64,000 bases of DNA, taken from the NCBI GenBank assembly GCA_020543525.1, contig JAHYIO010000033.1:1612001-1676000 (forward strand). The letters run 5' to 3'. A model generated the notes under the pieces. That model did not search any database and was not told where the DNA came from. It was given only the letters and a program-made list of their open reading frames with translations. Below are positions 10,600 to 21,018 of this stretch, piece after piece. How positions within the stretch are numbered: position 1 is the stretch's first letter; the number at the start of each line of letters is the position of its first letter. Position numbers and translations under genes: made by a program. The DNA is from Coriolopsis trogii. Taxonomy: Eukaryota > Basidiomycota > Agaricomycetes > Polyporales > Polyporaceae.

Positions 10600-12757
10600 A
10601 TGGGACTTGCTTGCGATGTCTACACCAGGTTGATGTTCCAGCGTGGCCATGGGCTTCCGCTATGGGAACCAGAGCCCACGAAGTCCGGCGAGGTGCTCAT
10701 TGGCGATGTTGGTTATGTCCTCGACGGCGGTTTCTATCGCTTGTTCAACGCTACTCTCCCTGCCGACCATCCGGTCAACGAACGGTGCGGTGTACCGGAA
10801 GGCTACGAACCGTTTACTTATCCCGACACCTTGCTGCATCGTCGTTCGAGCGCGCTGAACGCAGGACCGATTTGTAGCAAGAGCGTCGTCGCCGTGGAAG
10901 TCGGTGCTTCAGTGTACGTGAGAATATGTGCCTCGCATGTATTCATATTTTGACAGATATCCCACAGCGAGGTAGGGGTCGTGAACCCGGGTGCAATGGG
11001 ACGACTTCGCTTCAAATGTGCCGACGAGCAAGGCGCCATCCTCGTCTTGAAGCGCGAAGGCACACGTGAAGCGCTCCATCCCTGCAAGGATCTCACTCGG
11101 TACATTTTGCGCAACCATGCGACGTGGCATAGATTCGCCCAAGACGTATACAGACTCGACATCGAGGAGCACAACATCCTGTTCGTCTCCGGATCGGTCA
11201 AGACGGCGGAGTGGGCGCTCGCAGCCGCGACGCACCGCGCCCGCGAGGGTGAGATCGTTTTCGGAGGGGAGTTTGGGCCCTCGTGCAAGGCCGCATTCTC
11301 TGTCTCGGCGACGCAGAGTGTATCGCTATCGGTCGAACACCGGCACGGCCCCGAACGCCCCGAGAAAATTGATTTGGAGGAAGATCCGCCCCACGACCAG
11401 TGTGTTTTCATGCACTACTACAAGCTCAAGCGTAGACGCGTCATTGGGCCGAAGGTCATCCGGGCGGCGGCAGAGTCAGCGTCGTCAAGCCGTTCATCGT
11501 CTCCCGGGGATATTGCGGACGATGTCCCGCTCGATAGCAAGGGCACGAGCACAGGGGACACGTCCTTCGGTTCACTGGACCCCCAGTTGGAGATCATCCC
11601 AAAGTCGCAGGTGCGTGGTATTCGTGAGACAAGCATGCCTGCCTATTGCTGATGTTCTCTCGAATCAGTATTCGGACCCTTTGGAAGGTTTATGTGACTA
11701 CATTCTCGATGTAAGTTTCTTTGTCCTAATTTGCTCGTCTGTCGTGTGATACTTGACAGCTCACATACATGAATAACCACCAGAACTCAGAGGCGGATTG
11801 TGTGTTGGTCTCAGATGCTGATCTTCTCGAAGTCTATCCGGTTAGTGATAGGGATATTGTACGGCGCATCCACTGACCGTAGAATTGAATCATAATTTAG
11901 GATTTGGCCTATGTCGGTCTCCCGGATAATATCTACGAGTATCTCTCTCAACGTCCACCAAGGGTGACGGTGCTCCCTGACGAACGTGGTATGATCACTT
12001 GTTGTCAGTCAAATCATGGAACTATCCTCCGTTGACACCGTGATATCGCTCTAGCTGGCATATTAGAAGGGGCCGCATCCCTCCAAACTGCCATGCCGCC
12101 TCACACACCGGAAGCAACGGCCTCCTTCCGCATTAGATCGCCTCTGCGAAGTTTGTATTCACCAGGCTCTCGTCGTCGAACACCATTTTCCGGATCAAGC
12201 AGGAGGACACCTCGCATACCACGCCGCCTGATTGACTTCCTCCCTGAATCCACAGGACCATATGCTGGGCTACCCCCCCTACCCCCAAAGAGCGTTGATT
12301 TCGGCGTTTCATCATGCGACATTGGCAGGGACGTATCGGTGGCCGTGAAGAGAACGCGCGGGCGTCCTCCCGGGTCGAAAAACAAGTCAACGTTAGCCAA
12401 GACTGTCACGACCTACGCGCCCTCTATGTACGGACCATATCGACGTAAAGCTCCAACATCGGGGGGAGAGGTGGACGAGTTGGATGATGCGCGGGAAGAG
12501 GTGGACGCAGACGAGGTGGACGAGGTGAACGAGATGGACCTGGTACTTTTTTCAGAATCAGCAACTTCCTCTCGCCTGCCAAGGAAGAGGCGTCGAGCTT
12601 CCAAAACAAGTGCGGACGACGACGATAGTGACGATGACAACGACGACGAGAGCAAGAGTTCTGACGAGCGTAAGAGCAAGGTAATTGCCCGTCATAACAT
12701 AACGACTTCAAGCCTTGACTCATTGAGAGTATTTCGCAGAAATCGAGAAGGGACTGA
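10600..12757 (+). CDS. Unknown protein with IGDVGY-type N-terminal domain and AT-hook
   Basis: A 603-residue protein, seven exons: 10600-10913, 10968-11610, 11669-11710, 11760-11840, 11901-11988, 12055-12680 and 12740-12757. All phases agree (1812 bases). The N-terminus has VLIGDVGYVLDGGFYRLFNA and LPADHPVNERC, a pattern I associate with a widespread but uncharacterised basidiomycete family. The middle part is predicted to be globular. Exons 4 and 5 read VLVSDADLLEVYP and DLAYVGLPDNIYEYLSQ. The C-terminal third is basic and disordered. At about residue 487 it carries KRTRGRPPGSKNKS, a good AT-hook (core RGRPPG), followed by an acidic run (DDDDSDDDNDDE). The AT-hook suggests contact with AT-rich DNA or chromatin in the nucleus, but this is inference. 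The ATG at 10600 has a favourable context (gccATGg). Confidence 0.75.
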
Positions 12758-12849
12758 AGGCCAAGAGTGAGGACTGCTTGTGGCCGTTCACGAACCATGT
12801 CCGTACCGCATCATACGCTGTATCAATACTATACACGTGGAATAGGGCC

Positions 12850-14215
12850 TCATGAAGACGAGCGCAGCAGTTGGATGAAGTCAAGCAGCTGCTGGCCGTC
12901 TGGAATCGGTCCCTTGGGACTAGCACGGCATGCTCCAGGTGGGCTAACAGGAGCATTCTGCCCGAAGGGGATCGTCCCCAGCGAACCGACTGCAAGGTCG
13001 CCTACGAAGGTCTCCTGGATGGTGCTCTGGAACTGGCACTGGAACAGCCCCTCCAGTTCCGAGTTTTTCGGTGCCTTCTGACAGTATGGGACTGCCTCGG
13101 AGGTGAGCTATTGCGAACGACGCAGGATCGAGCAACGGTCAGACAGAAACGAACACGAACGAAAGTGGGCACATACGGTGTTCCGTGGCTGCTGTACAAA
13201 CACCTGCGCGAGCTCGATCATGTCAGGAGCGTTGTTGAGCGTCTTGGCGAGGTCGACCATGGCATCCGCCGCGTCTTGCTGGGCGCACGAGTCTGCAGAA
13301 GAGAGGAGGGCGGCGGACGCGGTCGAGGCGAGAGAACGACAGTCCTCTTCTCCACCCCCTGCTTTGACGCATGCGTCCTCCCATGGCTTCGTGGCAGCAG
13401 CGATATCCTGTGCGGCACGCTTAAGGATCCGGTTGCTGCGCGAACGTCTCCGCTTAGAGGATGCGAAGGTGGTCTGTGAGCCCGACGTCACTCCCGGTGC
13501 CCCCGGGTTGGTTCGAGCATGGCGCAGGCCCGGGTCCTGGGTGATCGAAACCAGCTGAACGCCATCCGGGACGGGACCATCGGGATGCGCGGGGCAGGAG
13601 CCTGCTGGCACAAGTGGTGTTGTCAGGCCGAAGGGAATTGTCCCGGTGCTACCAACCTCCACACCGCCGACGAACGTGTCTTGTTTCGCGCCCTCGAATT
13701 GACACTGGTACAGGCCGACAAGCTCAGCATTTCTGGGAGGTTGCTGGCAGTACGGCACCGATTCGTTTGTGGGCTAAATGGTGAATCAGCCTAAGTATCG
13801 CGGTAGAACTCTTCATAGCGCTAAATGACGGCTGCGTACCGTGCTGCGTGGCTGTTGGACGAAGAGCTGAGCAAACTTGATCATGTCGACGTCACTGTTG
13901 AGTTCCTTTGCGAGATCAATCATCGCGTCAGCCGCATCTTGCTGTTCGCAGGGACCGGCGACATCGAGAAGAGTCGTGAAGGCATTGATAGAGATGCCCA
14001 TGCACCGTTCGCCTCCTCCTGCGTGGTTCTGCGTTTTGCGATCATATCAGTGACGACTTATCCTTCGACATGCAGATTGCACATACGCAAGCTTCTGCCC
14101 ATTTCTGGGTCGCTCCTGAGACGCTTTGTGAGACACGCTTCCCTAGCGGGATCGCATTGGCGGCGGTGATGGCAAACGTAAGGACAAGAGGGTGATAGAA
14201 TGTGAACTTGACCAT
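12850..14215 (-). CDS. Secreted protein with two six-cysteine modules and Lys-Arg sites
   Basis: A 390-residue predicted secreted protein, exons 14215-14087, 14028-13840, 13773-13177 and 13107-12850 (1173 bases, phases exact). Residues 1-21 form a signal peptide (MVKFTFYHPLVLTFAITAAN, then A). It is followed by GKR (residues 25-27). Two homologous modules follow. Module 1 starts KRVSQSVSGATQKWAEAC; module 2 starts KRAAQDIAAATKPWEDAC at residue 224. Each has six cysteines with almost identical spacing: 43, 52, 70, 115, 130, 166 and 241, 251, 269, 314, 329, 365. Shared blocks are QQDAADAM, VQQPR, VPYCQ, QCQF and GTIPFG. Each module is split by an intron at the same place, just before the VPYC block. 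A basic linker KRRR (213-216) precedes the second KR. The KR pairs look like Kex2-type processing sites, so two mature modules could be released; this is inference. I do not recognise the family. Function is unknown. Confidence 0.8.
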
Positions 14216-14623
14216 TTGGGCTGGCTTCGTGAAAGGTGAAGGAAAATAAAGCGCCACCTAGAGAAGAAGAAAAAGTGTAGGAGCCCAGCTCAGGGGAAAC
14301 AAAAACGAACGGTTGGAGGAGACGAAAGGAGAATGAGAGCTCGAAGAGTGTCCCGGCGGCGGCACAAGGTCTTATATATGCGGTGTACTCTACACTGCCC
14401 TCGGATGCCTGGAGGCTGACATGACATGATCGGATGGTATGTTGTTGGTTACGCGTCTGTCCCAAGCCTTCTGGGCCTACATCAGTCAAAGAGCTAGCCA
14501 TCATTTATCAGGACGCTGCTAAAAGATCTATCAATGCCGGTCATACTGTCATATTGTACAAGCCTACACTCCGGCGCGACTACCAGAGGTCTTTCTGCGT
14601 GCAAATGTCGCTAGACCATTACC
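14216..14623. other. Promoter region of the six-cysteine gene
   Basis: The promoter side of the minus-strand gene. A TATA-like element (see separate entry) lies here. The remainder, up to the end of the TBCB gene, has no gene I can support. Confidence 0.4.
14371..14378 (-). promoter_or_regulatory. TATA-like box of the six-cysteine secreted protein gene
   Basis: On the minus strand this reads TATATAAG, about 155 bases upstream of the start codon at 14215. A clear TATA box is consistent with a strongly regulated, secreted-protein gene; the assignment is by position and sequence only. Confidence 0.45.
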
Positions 14624-15553
14624 TTACATCTCCTCGTCATCGAAGTTGATCTCTTCGACGGGGAAGTCACCGACTTTGACACGCTCTGGCTTCACGAAGA
14701 CACCGCAATTTGGAGCACACTGGAAGTATCGTTTGCCTTTCACGCTGAACGAGAAGAAGGGACAGTCAGCGGCGACATGCGAACGTAGTGTAGGGACTCA
14801 CGATCCGTCGTTCTTGCCGATGGGCTCGTCGTATTCTACTCCGACCCAAATCCCTTTGGAGAATTCTGTGGGACCAACGAATCGTACAGTCCCGCGCTTC
14901 CGGAAGTCTGCTTCTGTCGACTCGACCTCGCATCGGGACCCGACAGGAATATCGATGGTCAGAGTCTCCTGCGGCTCTTCTGCCGGCTTTTCCGCGAATT
15001 GTCCTATCTTGTTCCGTTGTTTGTACGCGAGAACCGTGTCTGATGTGCGTGAGGAATGAGGAATTGTCTCGATGTCAAAGCCTATGAACGCGCACCTTGT
15101 CTTTGCTTATACTCCGCCTCGCTCAATTCGAACTTGTCCACTTGTGATGTATCGGTTAATTGACCTGTGAATGAGGTTTCGGGATGCAAATCCGTGACCT
15201 ATCGAGGTCTTTGGTTCATGTGTTGGTACAAAAGCCCCGAGGACGTGCATACCTTCAGCACCTGCCAATCTCGTAGGCCATAGAAGCCAAGTTGTCGAGT
15301 GTCGTCTGACAAGGCGACAATGGGCTCGGGAGCATCTTCAGACGCGAAGACAGAGATTGATTGATTTTGAACGGGTACTCCGGTGATCAGTTCAAGTTTG
15401 TTCTTTGGATGGTTGCACGTACTGGTAAGGTTGAGGGGATAAGAAATAAGAGATGCCACGTACCTTGAGCTGCCCCACCGTCAAACTAAGGTCATACCGC
15501 CGCTCAGATTTCGTGTCCGGGGACACTACGAATACATTGACTGAGCTAGGCAT
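14624..15553 (-). CDS. ALF1: Tubulin-folding cofactor B (UBL plus CAP-Gly)
   Basis: Cofactor B binds alpha-tubulin in the cytosol and works with cofactors C, D and E in making tubulin dimers. The N-terminus ([20 protein letters not shown], then [10 protein letters not shown]) and the following exons form a ubiquitin-like domain, including [20 protein letters not shown] and [15 protein letters not shown] linker exon reads [20 protein letters not shown]. The C-terminal CAP-Gly domain is clear: [40 protein letters not shown], then [20 protein letters not shown]. The protein ends in an acidic aromatic tail, INFDDEEM, matching the C-terminal EEY/F-like signal usual in this family. The start codon is at 15553 and the stop at 14624-14626. 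The gene is split by several short introns. The assignment is firm from domain order and length. Confidence 0.92.
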
Positions 15554-15973
15554 CGCGGTCAATTTCTGGCTGGTTGGATGAAGTACAGGGGACTTGCATC
15601 GGATGGGCTGGTCTCATGCTTGTGAAGTACGAGCGGCTTCCAGCGGGTCGTTACGCTTCCAGAACGTTGGTGAGGCCACGCGACGATAGACTATGGTGAT
15701 AGCTGAGTTCAGAGCTTCGCGCGAGAGACAGTATGGATGTGTGCAAGGGGTAAGGGTTGTCGAGTCGAGTGGGAATCGTGGAGGAGCAATGGCCACAGTT
15801 GCGGCGCGCGCGCGCCGAGTCGCGAGCGGGGACGGACGGCCCACGGGACTTCCGGCGCGTCGCCAGGCGATTCACACACGTTCGGACATCCACCATCGAC
15901 CGACGTCGTCGCCCACTTCCCCTTTGGCCGCCTCCTCTTGCGAAACCGCGCACCGCGCACCGACGAGCCTATT
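15554..15973. other. Divergent promoter between TBCB and the thioesterase gene
   Basis: 420 bases separating two start codons that point away from each other. It is GC-rich with runs of CpG (near 15805-15860), and frames are open on both strands, but none resembles a protein. Presumably a shared or adjoining promoter. Confidence 0.45.
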
Positions 15974-16825
15974 ATGAACACATTACTACGACCTGCTCGC
16001 CTCTGCCTCTCGCGCGTCGCTCGCGGTCCTGTTTGCTGTCAAATCCGGCACTCTTCGGTGTCTATCGAGGTGAGCGCGACCTTTGGACCAGTGCGCGATG
16101 CCCGATGCTTATGCATCCAGCCTCGTTAGGCTTTGCGCGATAGGTTCCGGGACCCGACGTCTCCCTTCCACCTTCCTCCTGGTACACAAGGGCCCGACTC
16201 TCCGGACCCGCCTGCGGAAGAGATCTCCCCGGCTGAGGAGGGGCGCGCGAAGCTGCTTGAGCTCGGTTTCGACCCTGACAGTTTCTGGGAGCAGCCAGTC
16301 GTCTGGGGAGACCACGACTCTTTCCAGTGAGCAGATATTCCATGTTACACCGAACAATATGCGCTCATGCGTGGTCACTTTGTATCCAGGCACGTCAACA
16401 ATGTGCGCTACATCCGATTCTTCGAGTCGGGGAGGATACACTGGATGCAAGCCCTCGGGAAGGAACTCGGCGGCCCTGCCAAAGCGGAAGCCATGGTCAA
16501 AGGTCAAGGCGTCTCCCTCATCCTCAAGTCTCTCTCCGTGAACTACAAATATCCTGTCGTCTTCCCTGACACATTGCTCGTCGCCCACAAACCTCATCCT
16601 GGTCCGAACCCCCGTCCTGGGATGCCGGTCAGACAGAGCAAGACTCACTTTAATGTAGCGGGCGCCATATGGTCGTACGCTCAGCGTCGAATCGTCACAG
16701 AGTGCGATTCTGTTCTCGTGTGGTACGACTACGACAAGTTGGTCAAGTGCGACCCTGGCGATGATGCGACGGCCATGATTCAGAGAAGGATGAATCTGAG
16801 GCAGTCTGGGCAGGAATCATTGTAG
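15974..16825 (+). CDS. Mitochondrial hotdog-fold thioesterase-like protein
   Basis: A probable acyl-CoA or acyl-ACP thioesterase-like protein of the 4HBT/hotdog superfamily. Three exons: 15974-16069, 16130-16326 and 16390-16825, with consistent phases. Exon 1 is rich in Arg, Leu and Ser (MNTLLRPARLCLSRVARG) and looks like a mitochondrial targeting sequence. Exon 2 has the linker DRFRDPTSPFHLPPG and VVWGDHDSFQ. Exon 3 holds the core: HVNNVRYIRFFESGRIHWMQ, matching the HxNNxxYxxxxE pattern of 4HBT proteins, then VSLILKSLSVNYKYPVVFPD (central strand) and YAQRRIVTECDSVLVWYDYD. The family in fungi is poorly characterised; substrate unknown. Confidence 0.82.
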
Positions 16826-17177
16826 CCAAGCGCCTTACCGCGGAATTGTACCGACGACAATGATATAAACGGGCTTGAGTCCATGGAATACTCGCGTCCG
16901 CCTCCATACACTCATTCTTGTCACGACTTACTCTCTCATTTCGGTGCAGCGCGGCTCCCCAAGACTCCCGAGATCATGAGTGCCACTTACGCTGGACGTC
17001 CTGATTCTGAACTCGTTGGAGGCTGATCACGTGGGCACGCAGTGGAGTCGCAAACGCGGTGGGAATGCTCTAGGACTTCGACCACCATCAACTCTGTCCA
17101 CTGCCCACATATTTTCATCGCCAAGATTGTGGGTATCATCCATGGGGCTCTGCGATTTTGGCTGACAGTCAACAGAT
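16826..17177. other. Intergenic upstream of F-box copy 1
   Basis: No gene recognised. It has little similarity to the equivalent stretch upstream of the inverted paralogue at 39218 onward, so the duplicated unit seems to begin near the start codon. Confidence 0.4.
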
Positions 17178-19077
17178 ATGGACACTGCAGACAATTTGTC
17201 CGGTTTGGGTCCTCCCCCATCCCTCGACCCAGGTCATACAATCATGGCAAATGCCCGCTCAGTTTTAGCAGATCTCCTGCAGCTACGTGAGAGCATCAGT
17301 TATGGTCAGAGGTGTGTACCCCCCTGGTCATTGTAGTCCTTTGAGTCATATATTATGGCAGTGCAAGTGCAGGTCTCACGTCAGTCCAGGTACGGATCAT
17401 GCACCACCGACGCGACTGTCATTGTCTCACGGTTAGCTCCTCTAGCTCGCCGGTCTCGATAAGATTTTGTCACAAGCGTGGCGCGTCGCCCAGGATGTGA
17501 TAAACGTGTCCAGCCCTGTCAATCGACTGCCGCCTGACCTCCTTGCGATAGTCTTCGCGTTGGTCCCTTCCCCTCTCACAGACGTGCCGGATCCTCCATA
17601 TGGGAGCGGCATGATGTATCGCATTCAGGAGTTGCGCCCTATCACGGCCGTTTGTCGTTACTGGCGCGATATCAGCCTGAACACTTCGTCCCTGTGGTCA
17701 ACGATCATTGATACCAGCAGGTTGTATCCCAACCACAACGCAGCGCCAATGTGGCCAAGTTATCTTCATAGGTGCAAGACCGCTCTTCTTCACATTTACT
17801 TGCGCATGACCCCGTCCGTCTCTACGTTGGAGATGGTCCAACGGCAACACAGCCGCGTCAAAGAGCTCTGGGCCCAGGCGATTCCTCTCCACATTATGGA
17901 TGAGAGCTCAATAGCCCAGCTGTCGTTCCCCGAGCTCGAGCACTGTTCGATTAAGGTGGCATCGGTACTGCTGAAGGACCCTACACCCCGTACTGCACCG
18001 CTCTTCGGCAGTAACCTCCGGCTTCGAACTCTCATCCTCACGAACTCTCTCTTCATCCCATCGAACTATTTCCCCGCTCTCACACATCTGCGGCTTTCCT
18101 ACGACAGCACGGTTGTGACACGATCCCGGGGCACCCTAGGGGATGTGGTCGCCTTCCTGTCCCGCGCCCCCCGTCTACGTCAGGTAGAACTCGAAAATCT
18201 CGCTCAATACTCAATGTCACCTTCCTTAGATGGCTGGCAAGGAGGCACCCTCCATCTTCAAAGCTTGGATCATTTTACCTCGACCGAGACCTCAGACTTC
18301 GCTTGGCCAGCTGGGCACCCACCTCTCTTGTTATTCCGACAGGCGTTGTTTGGGACGCTGTCGTTCCACGCCAACTGCGTGATTGAGATGGGGTTATTCT
18401 ATGGTAGCGACCTGGGCATATGCGCGGACATGCTCCCAGTTCGAAGGGCAACACACATACGGCTGACTCACACCCCCGATCCCAAGTCAAACACCGACGG
18501 ATTCAGCGTTCTCCTGGAGGCCTCGAACCCCTCGAAATCCGAGCGCACCCTCTTGCGCATGAGGGGTCCGAGGCATGCTGGACAAGCCAGATTGGTTGGA
18601 GGTGGCATCCGGTTATACCTCGTCCCCGCGCTCGCCAGCTCTCCCATCTTCTCTTCCGTGAGGAAGGTGTGGTTCGACACCCGCATGGGCATGCTCTTCC
18701 GCTCGTCCATCCCGATCCTCGCCTCTCTGCCTCGCGCGGAGATGGTGGTGGTACGCCAAGGAAACTGGTACTCCCCGTGGGCGAAGAATGTCCTCAGTAC
18801 CCTGGAGGTACAGGAAAAGGCGAACGGGACGACGGCATGCGCACTCCCAGCGCTCGCCGTGCTCCTTGTGGATTGCAAGCATTCGGCCGACCTTTGGTAC
18901 GTGCACCGAGTCGTCGACGCACGCGCTAGGGCTGGGTATCCCCTGCAGATGTTCTTTGTGGGCTCGTGGGAAGGGCAGGTGTATGTCGTGCAAGAGTACC
19001 AGGATGGCACTCTCGTCCGTACCGGTGGCGAGGAGATCGTGCAGGAGTTGTGGGACGAATTTTGTGAACCGTATTGA
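17178..19077 (+). CDS. F-box protein, copy 1 of an inverted pair
   Basis: A predicted F-box protein of 590 residues, likely a substrate receptor of an SCF ubiquitin ligase (family knowledge; target unknown). Exons: 17178-17311, a proposed 7-base microexon 17373-17379 (GTCTCAC), and 17446-19077. With the microexon the frame is exact and reads YGQRSHLAGLDKILSQAWRV. Without it exon 1 and exon 3 do not join in frame. The F-box is NRLPPDLLAIVFALVPSPL with ITAVCRYWRDISLNTSSLW, typical of Agaricomycete F-box proteins. The rest is a leucine-rich scaffold (RLRTLILTNSLF, ALTHLRLS, RAPRLRQVELENLA) ending in EEIVQELWDEFCEPY. The minus-strand gene at 37316-39217 is a clear paralogue with identical exon 1 length (134) and the same microexon. 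Confidence 0.85.
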
Positions 19078-19376
19078 GCCCGTACAACTATTGGCATCGA
19101 CGAAGACGTCTCACGAGTCTTGACAGCATAAGATTAGAAAGTGATAGAGCACTCTTACTTCTCAGTCATTGGCTTATACACCTTTCACGTCGCGTGTGGC
19201 GTAACATCCATTGTGGTACCCGTTGTACTTGGTGTGCTCTTTGGGCGCCGTTATCATCGATTTCTTTGGCCTGCCCTCGCTTCCGCTCACATAAGGATCA
19301 GCAGCCAGTTTCATCGCCCCTGTTCGCGCCTTCCTCGTCCCGTACCCGTACCCGTACGAAAATTCCTTGATTTAGG

Positions 19377-20650
19377 ATGAAACTCGCTTACCATAGCCAC
19401 ATGCGCGGCCTCCCGACCGAGATCCTCCAGATGGTCCTCGAGGCCATCGACCCGGCAGACCTCCGCACAAACGTGTGCTTGTACCTCAGCAGTCCCCGGT
19501 TCGCCGCTCTCTACGAACACGCGTACCCGGGACTCTGCCGCGCCTTGTACCGCCTGCACCGCCGCGCACCCGACGGCGACTCGGCCGCGGACAGCCAAGA
19601 AGACGAAGTTGAAGAAGAGGTGGTGGACGTGGAAGAGGCGTTCTGGCAGCTCGCGTGCTGGCACAACGGCCTGGGAATGGTGCCCAAAGACGAAAAGCGT
19701 GACAAGAAGTGGAAGGACGTCGCGATCGACTGTGTCGTCCGCGACGGGTTCTGCCCCTTGCCGTGGTGCGGAGAAGAGCGCCTCAAGGCCAACCGTGAGT
19801 GTCTTGCTTGTCCCTGCGCCGCGCACAAACGGGTGCTGACGATATGCTGTGGCCGTTCACGAAACGGCGCGTCCTGCGCAATGATTGTAGGCGCGATGAT
19901 GCAGGCGGCGAGAGAGAACCTCGGCCTCGACCCGCTCGAGGTGTTCTTCGACGCAGACGAGGACGTCACGTTTGAAATGAACCCCGTACTCGAGCGCATC
20001 TCGTTTGCTCCGGGAGGACGCGCACGGGGAGGTAGCCTTAATCCTCCTCTCATGCGCGACGCTGCCTTCCTTATCGACCTCGACCCACGCGATCCCGAGT
20101 GTAACTCGGGAGCCGGCCTCGGAGAACGTGCGGGTGCCAGTGCAACTGGTACTGACACCGACACCCTGCAACGCCACGTCCGGATCATATCCAAGAAGAA
20201 GTCGCACCGCATCGGAGAGCACCCGTTGTGCTACCGCAGCTTCGCGACGTCCGCCCCAGTCACGAAGCTCGTGCTTGGTCCCATCGCGGGGCATGAGCTC
20301 TCGACCACCGCGGTATTGCGCGCGCAGGCAATCACTGTGCTTGACGTGGTCAAGGTTATCCATGATGAGTGAGTGCGTCAGTGCTTGCCCGCGCGCCCCC
20401 ACATACTGATCTTCTCCCGTGTGCTTGCATTGCGATTATATTCATGCCCGATTCGCGCTACGATAACGTTAGTCTCGACGAACCGCTGAGGGTGCGCGAG
20501 GTGTGCGCGTTTCTAGAAATGCACGAGGCGTGTCTGCCCATAGAGATCCGGCGCGCAAGGGTCAAGTCCATCCTAGGGGCTTTTCGCCGTCTGCAGACCC
20601 TCCGTGACCTGCTCGAGAACTGGTGCGCACTCATACATTCCTCTCTGTAG
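19377..20650 (+). CDS. F-box-like protein, unrelated type
   Basis: A 357-residue predicted protein. Exons 19377-19794, 19891-20368 and 20473-20650 fit in phase (1074 bases). The first residues after MKLAYHSHM are RGLPTEILQMVLEAIDPADL, an F-box-like start; the rest differs from the 17178 gene. Exon 1 also has an acidic stretch (EDEVEEEVVDVEEAFW) and CPLPWCGEERLKAN. Exon 2 reads MMQAARENLGLDPLEVFFD, ALLMRD-like blocks and VTKLVLGPIAGHELSTTAVL. Exon 3 is helical and charged (RRARVKSILGAFRRLQTLRD) and ends at HSSL. The splice into exon 3 at 20473 is the least certain. No catalytic motif seen. A role in SCF-type recognition is inference only. Confidence 0.65.
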
Positions 20651-21018
20651 ACCGTCATATCGCAGGGCTGACCTCGACTTCGCCGCCCGTCGTACATCTG
20701 CCCGTTCAGTCCCATCAGCGCATTCACGCACCACAACGACGACGAGGAGAAAGGGCCGGTGTTCGACGTGGCCTTGGTCTGCGAGAGCGCCGCTCGGTTT
20801 CGCTCGCAGCTCTGCACAGATGATGTGGTGAATGATGTCGTATGATATTACATGGGTGCCGGGCGGCCGCCAAGAATGATGTCCTGGGACAACATACATA
20901 CATAGCCAGATCAAATAACGACCTTCGTAGCCAGACTGGCGTCGAGTTGTGTGTGTGTGTGTGTGTGGGGGGGGTATTGAGGCCGCGTCGCCAGAGTTTT
21001 TGTTGCATACGACCGGGG
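20651..21018. other. Spacer between convergent genes
   Basis: The 3' flanks of the F-box-like gene (plus strand) and the BTB copy 2 gene (minus strand) meet here. Apart from the GT/G repeat listed separately, nothing is recognised. Confidence 0.45.
20947..20974. repeat. (GT)n microsatellite followed by a G run
   Basis: About ten GT dinucleotides run directly into eight G bases. It sits in the 3' flank of the BTB copy 2 gene. Length is prone to sequencing and slippage variation. Confidence 0.9.

Noticed and set aside
15614..15981. Overlapping open frames on both strands between TBCB and the thioesterase
   Set aside because: GC-rich sequence keeps all frames open; the translations are Arg/Ala-rich with no motif, and the interval fits a divergent promoter.
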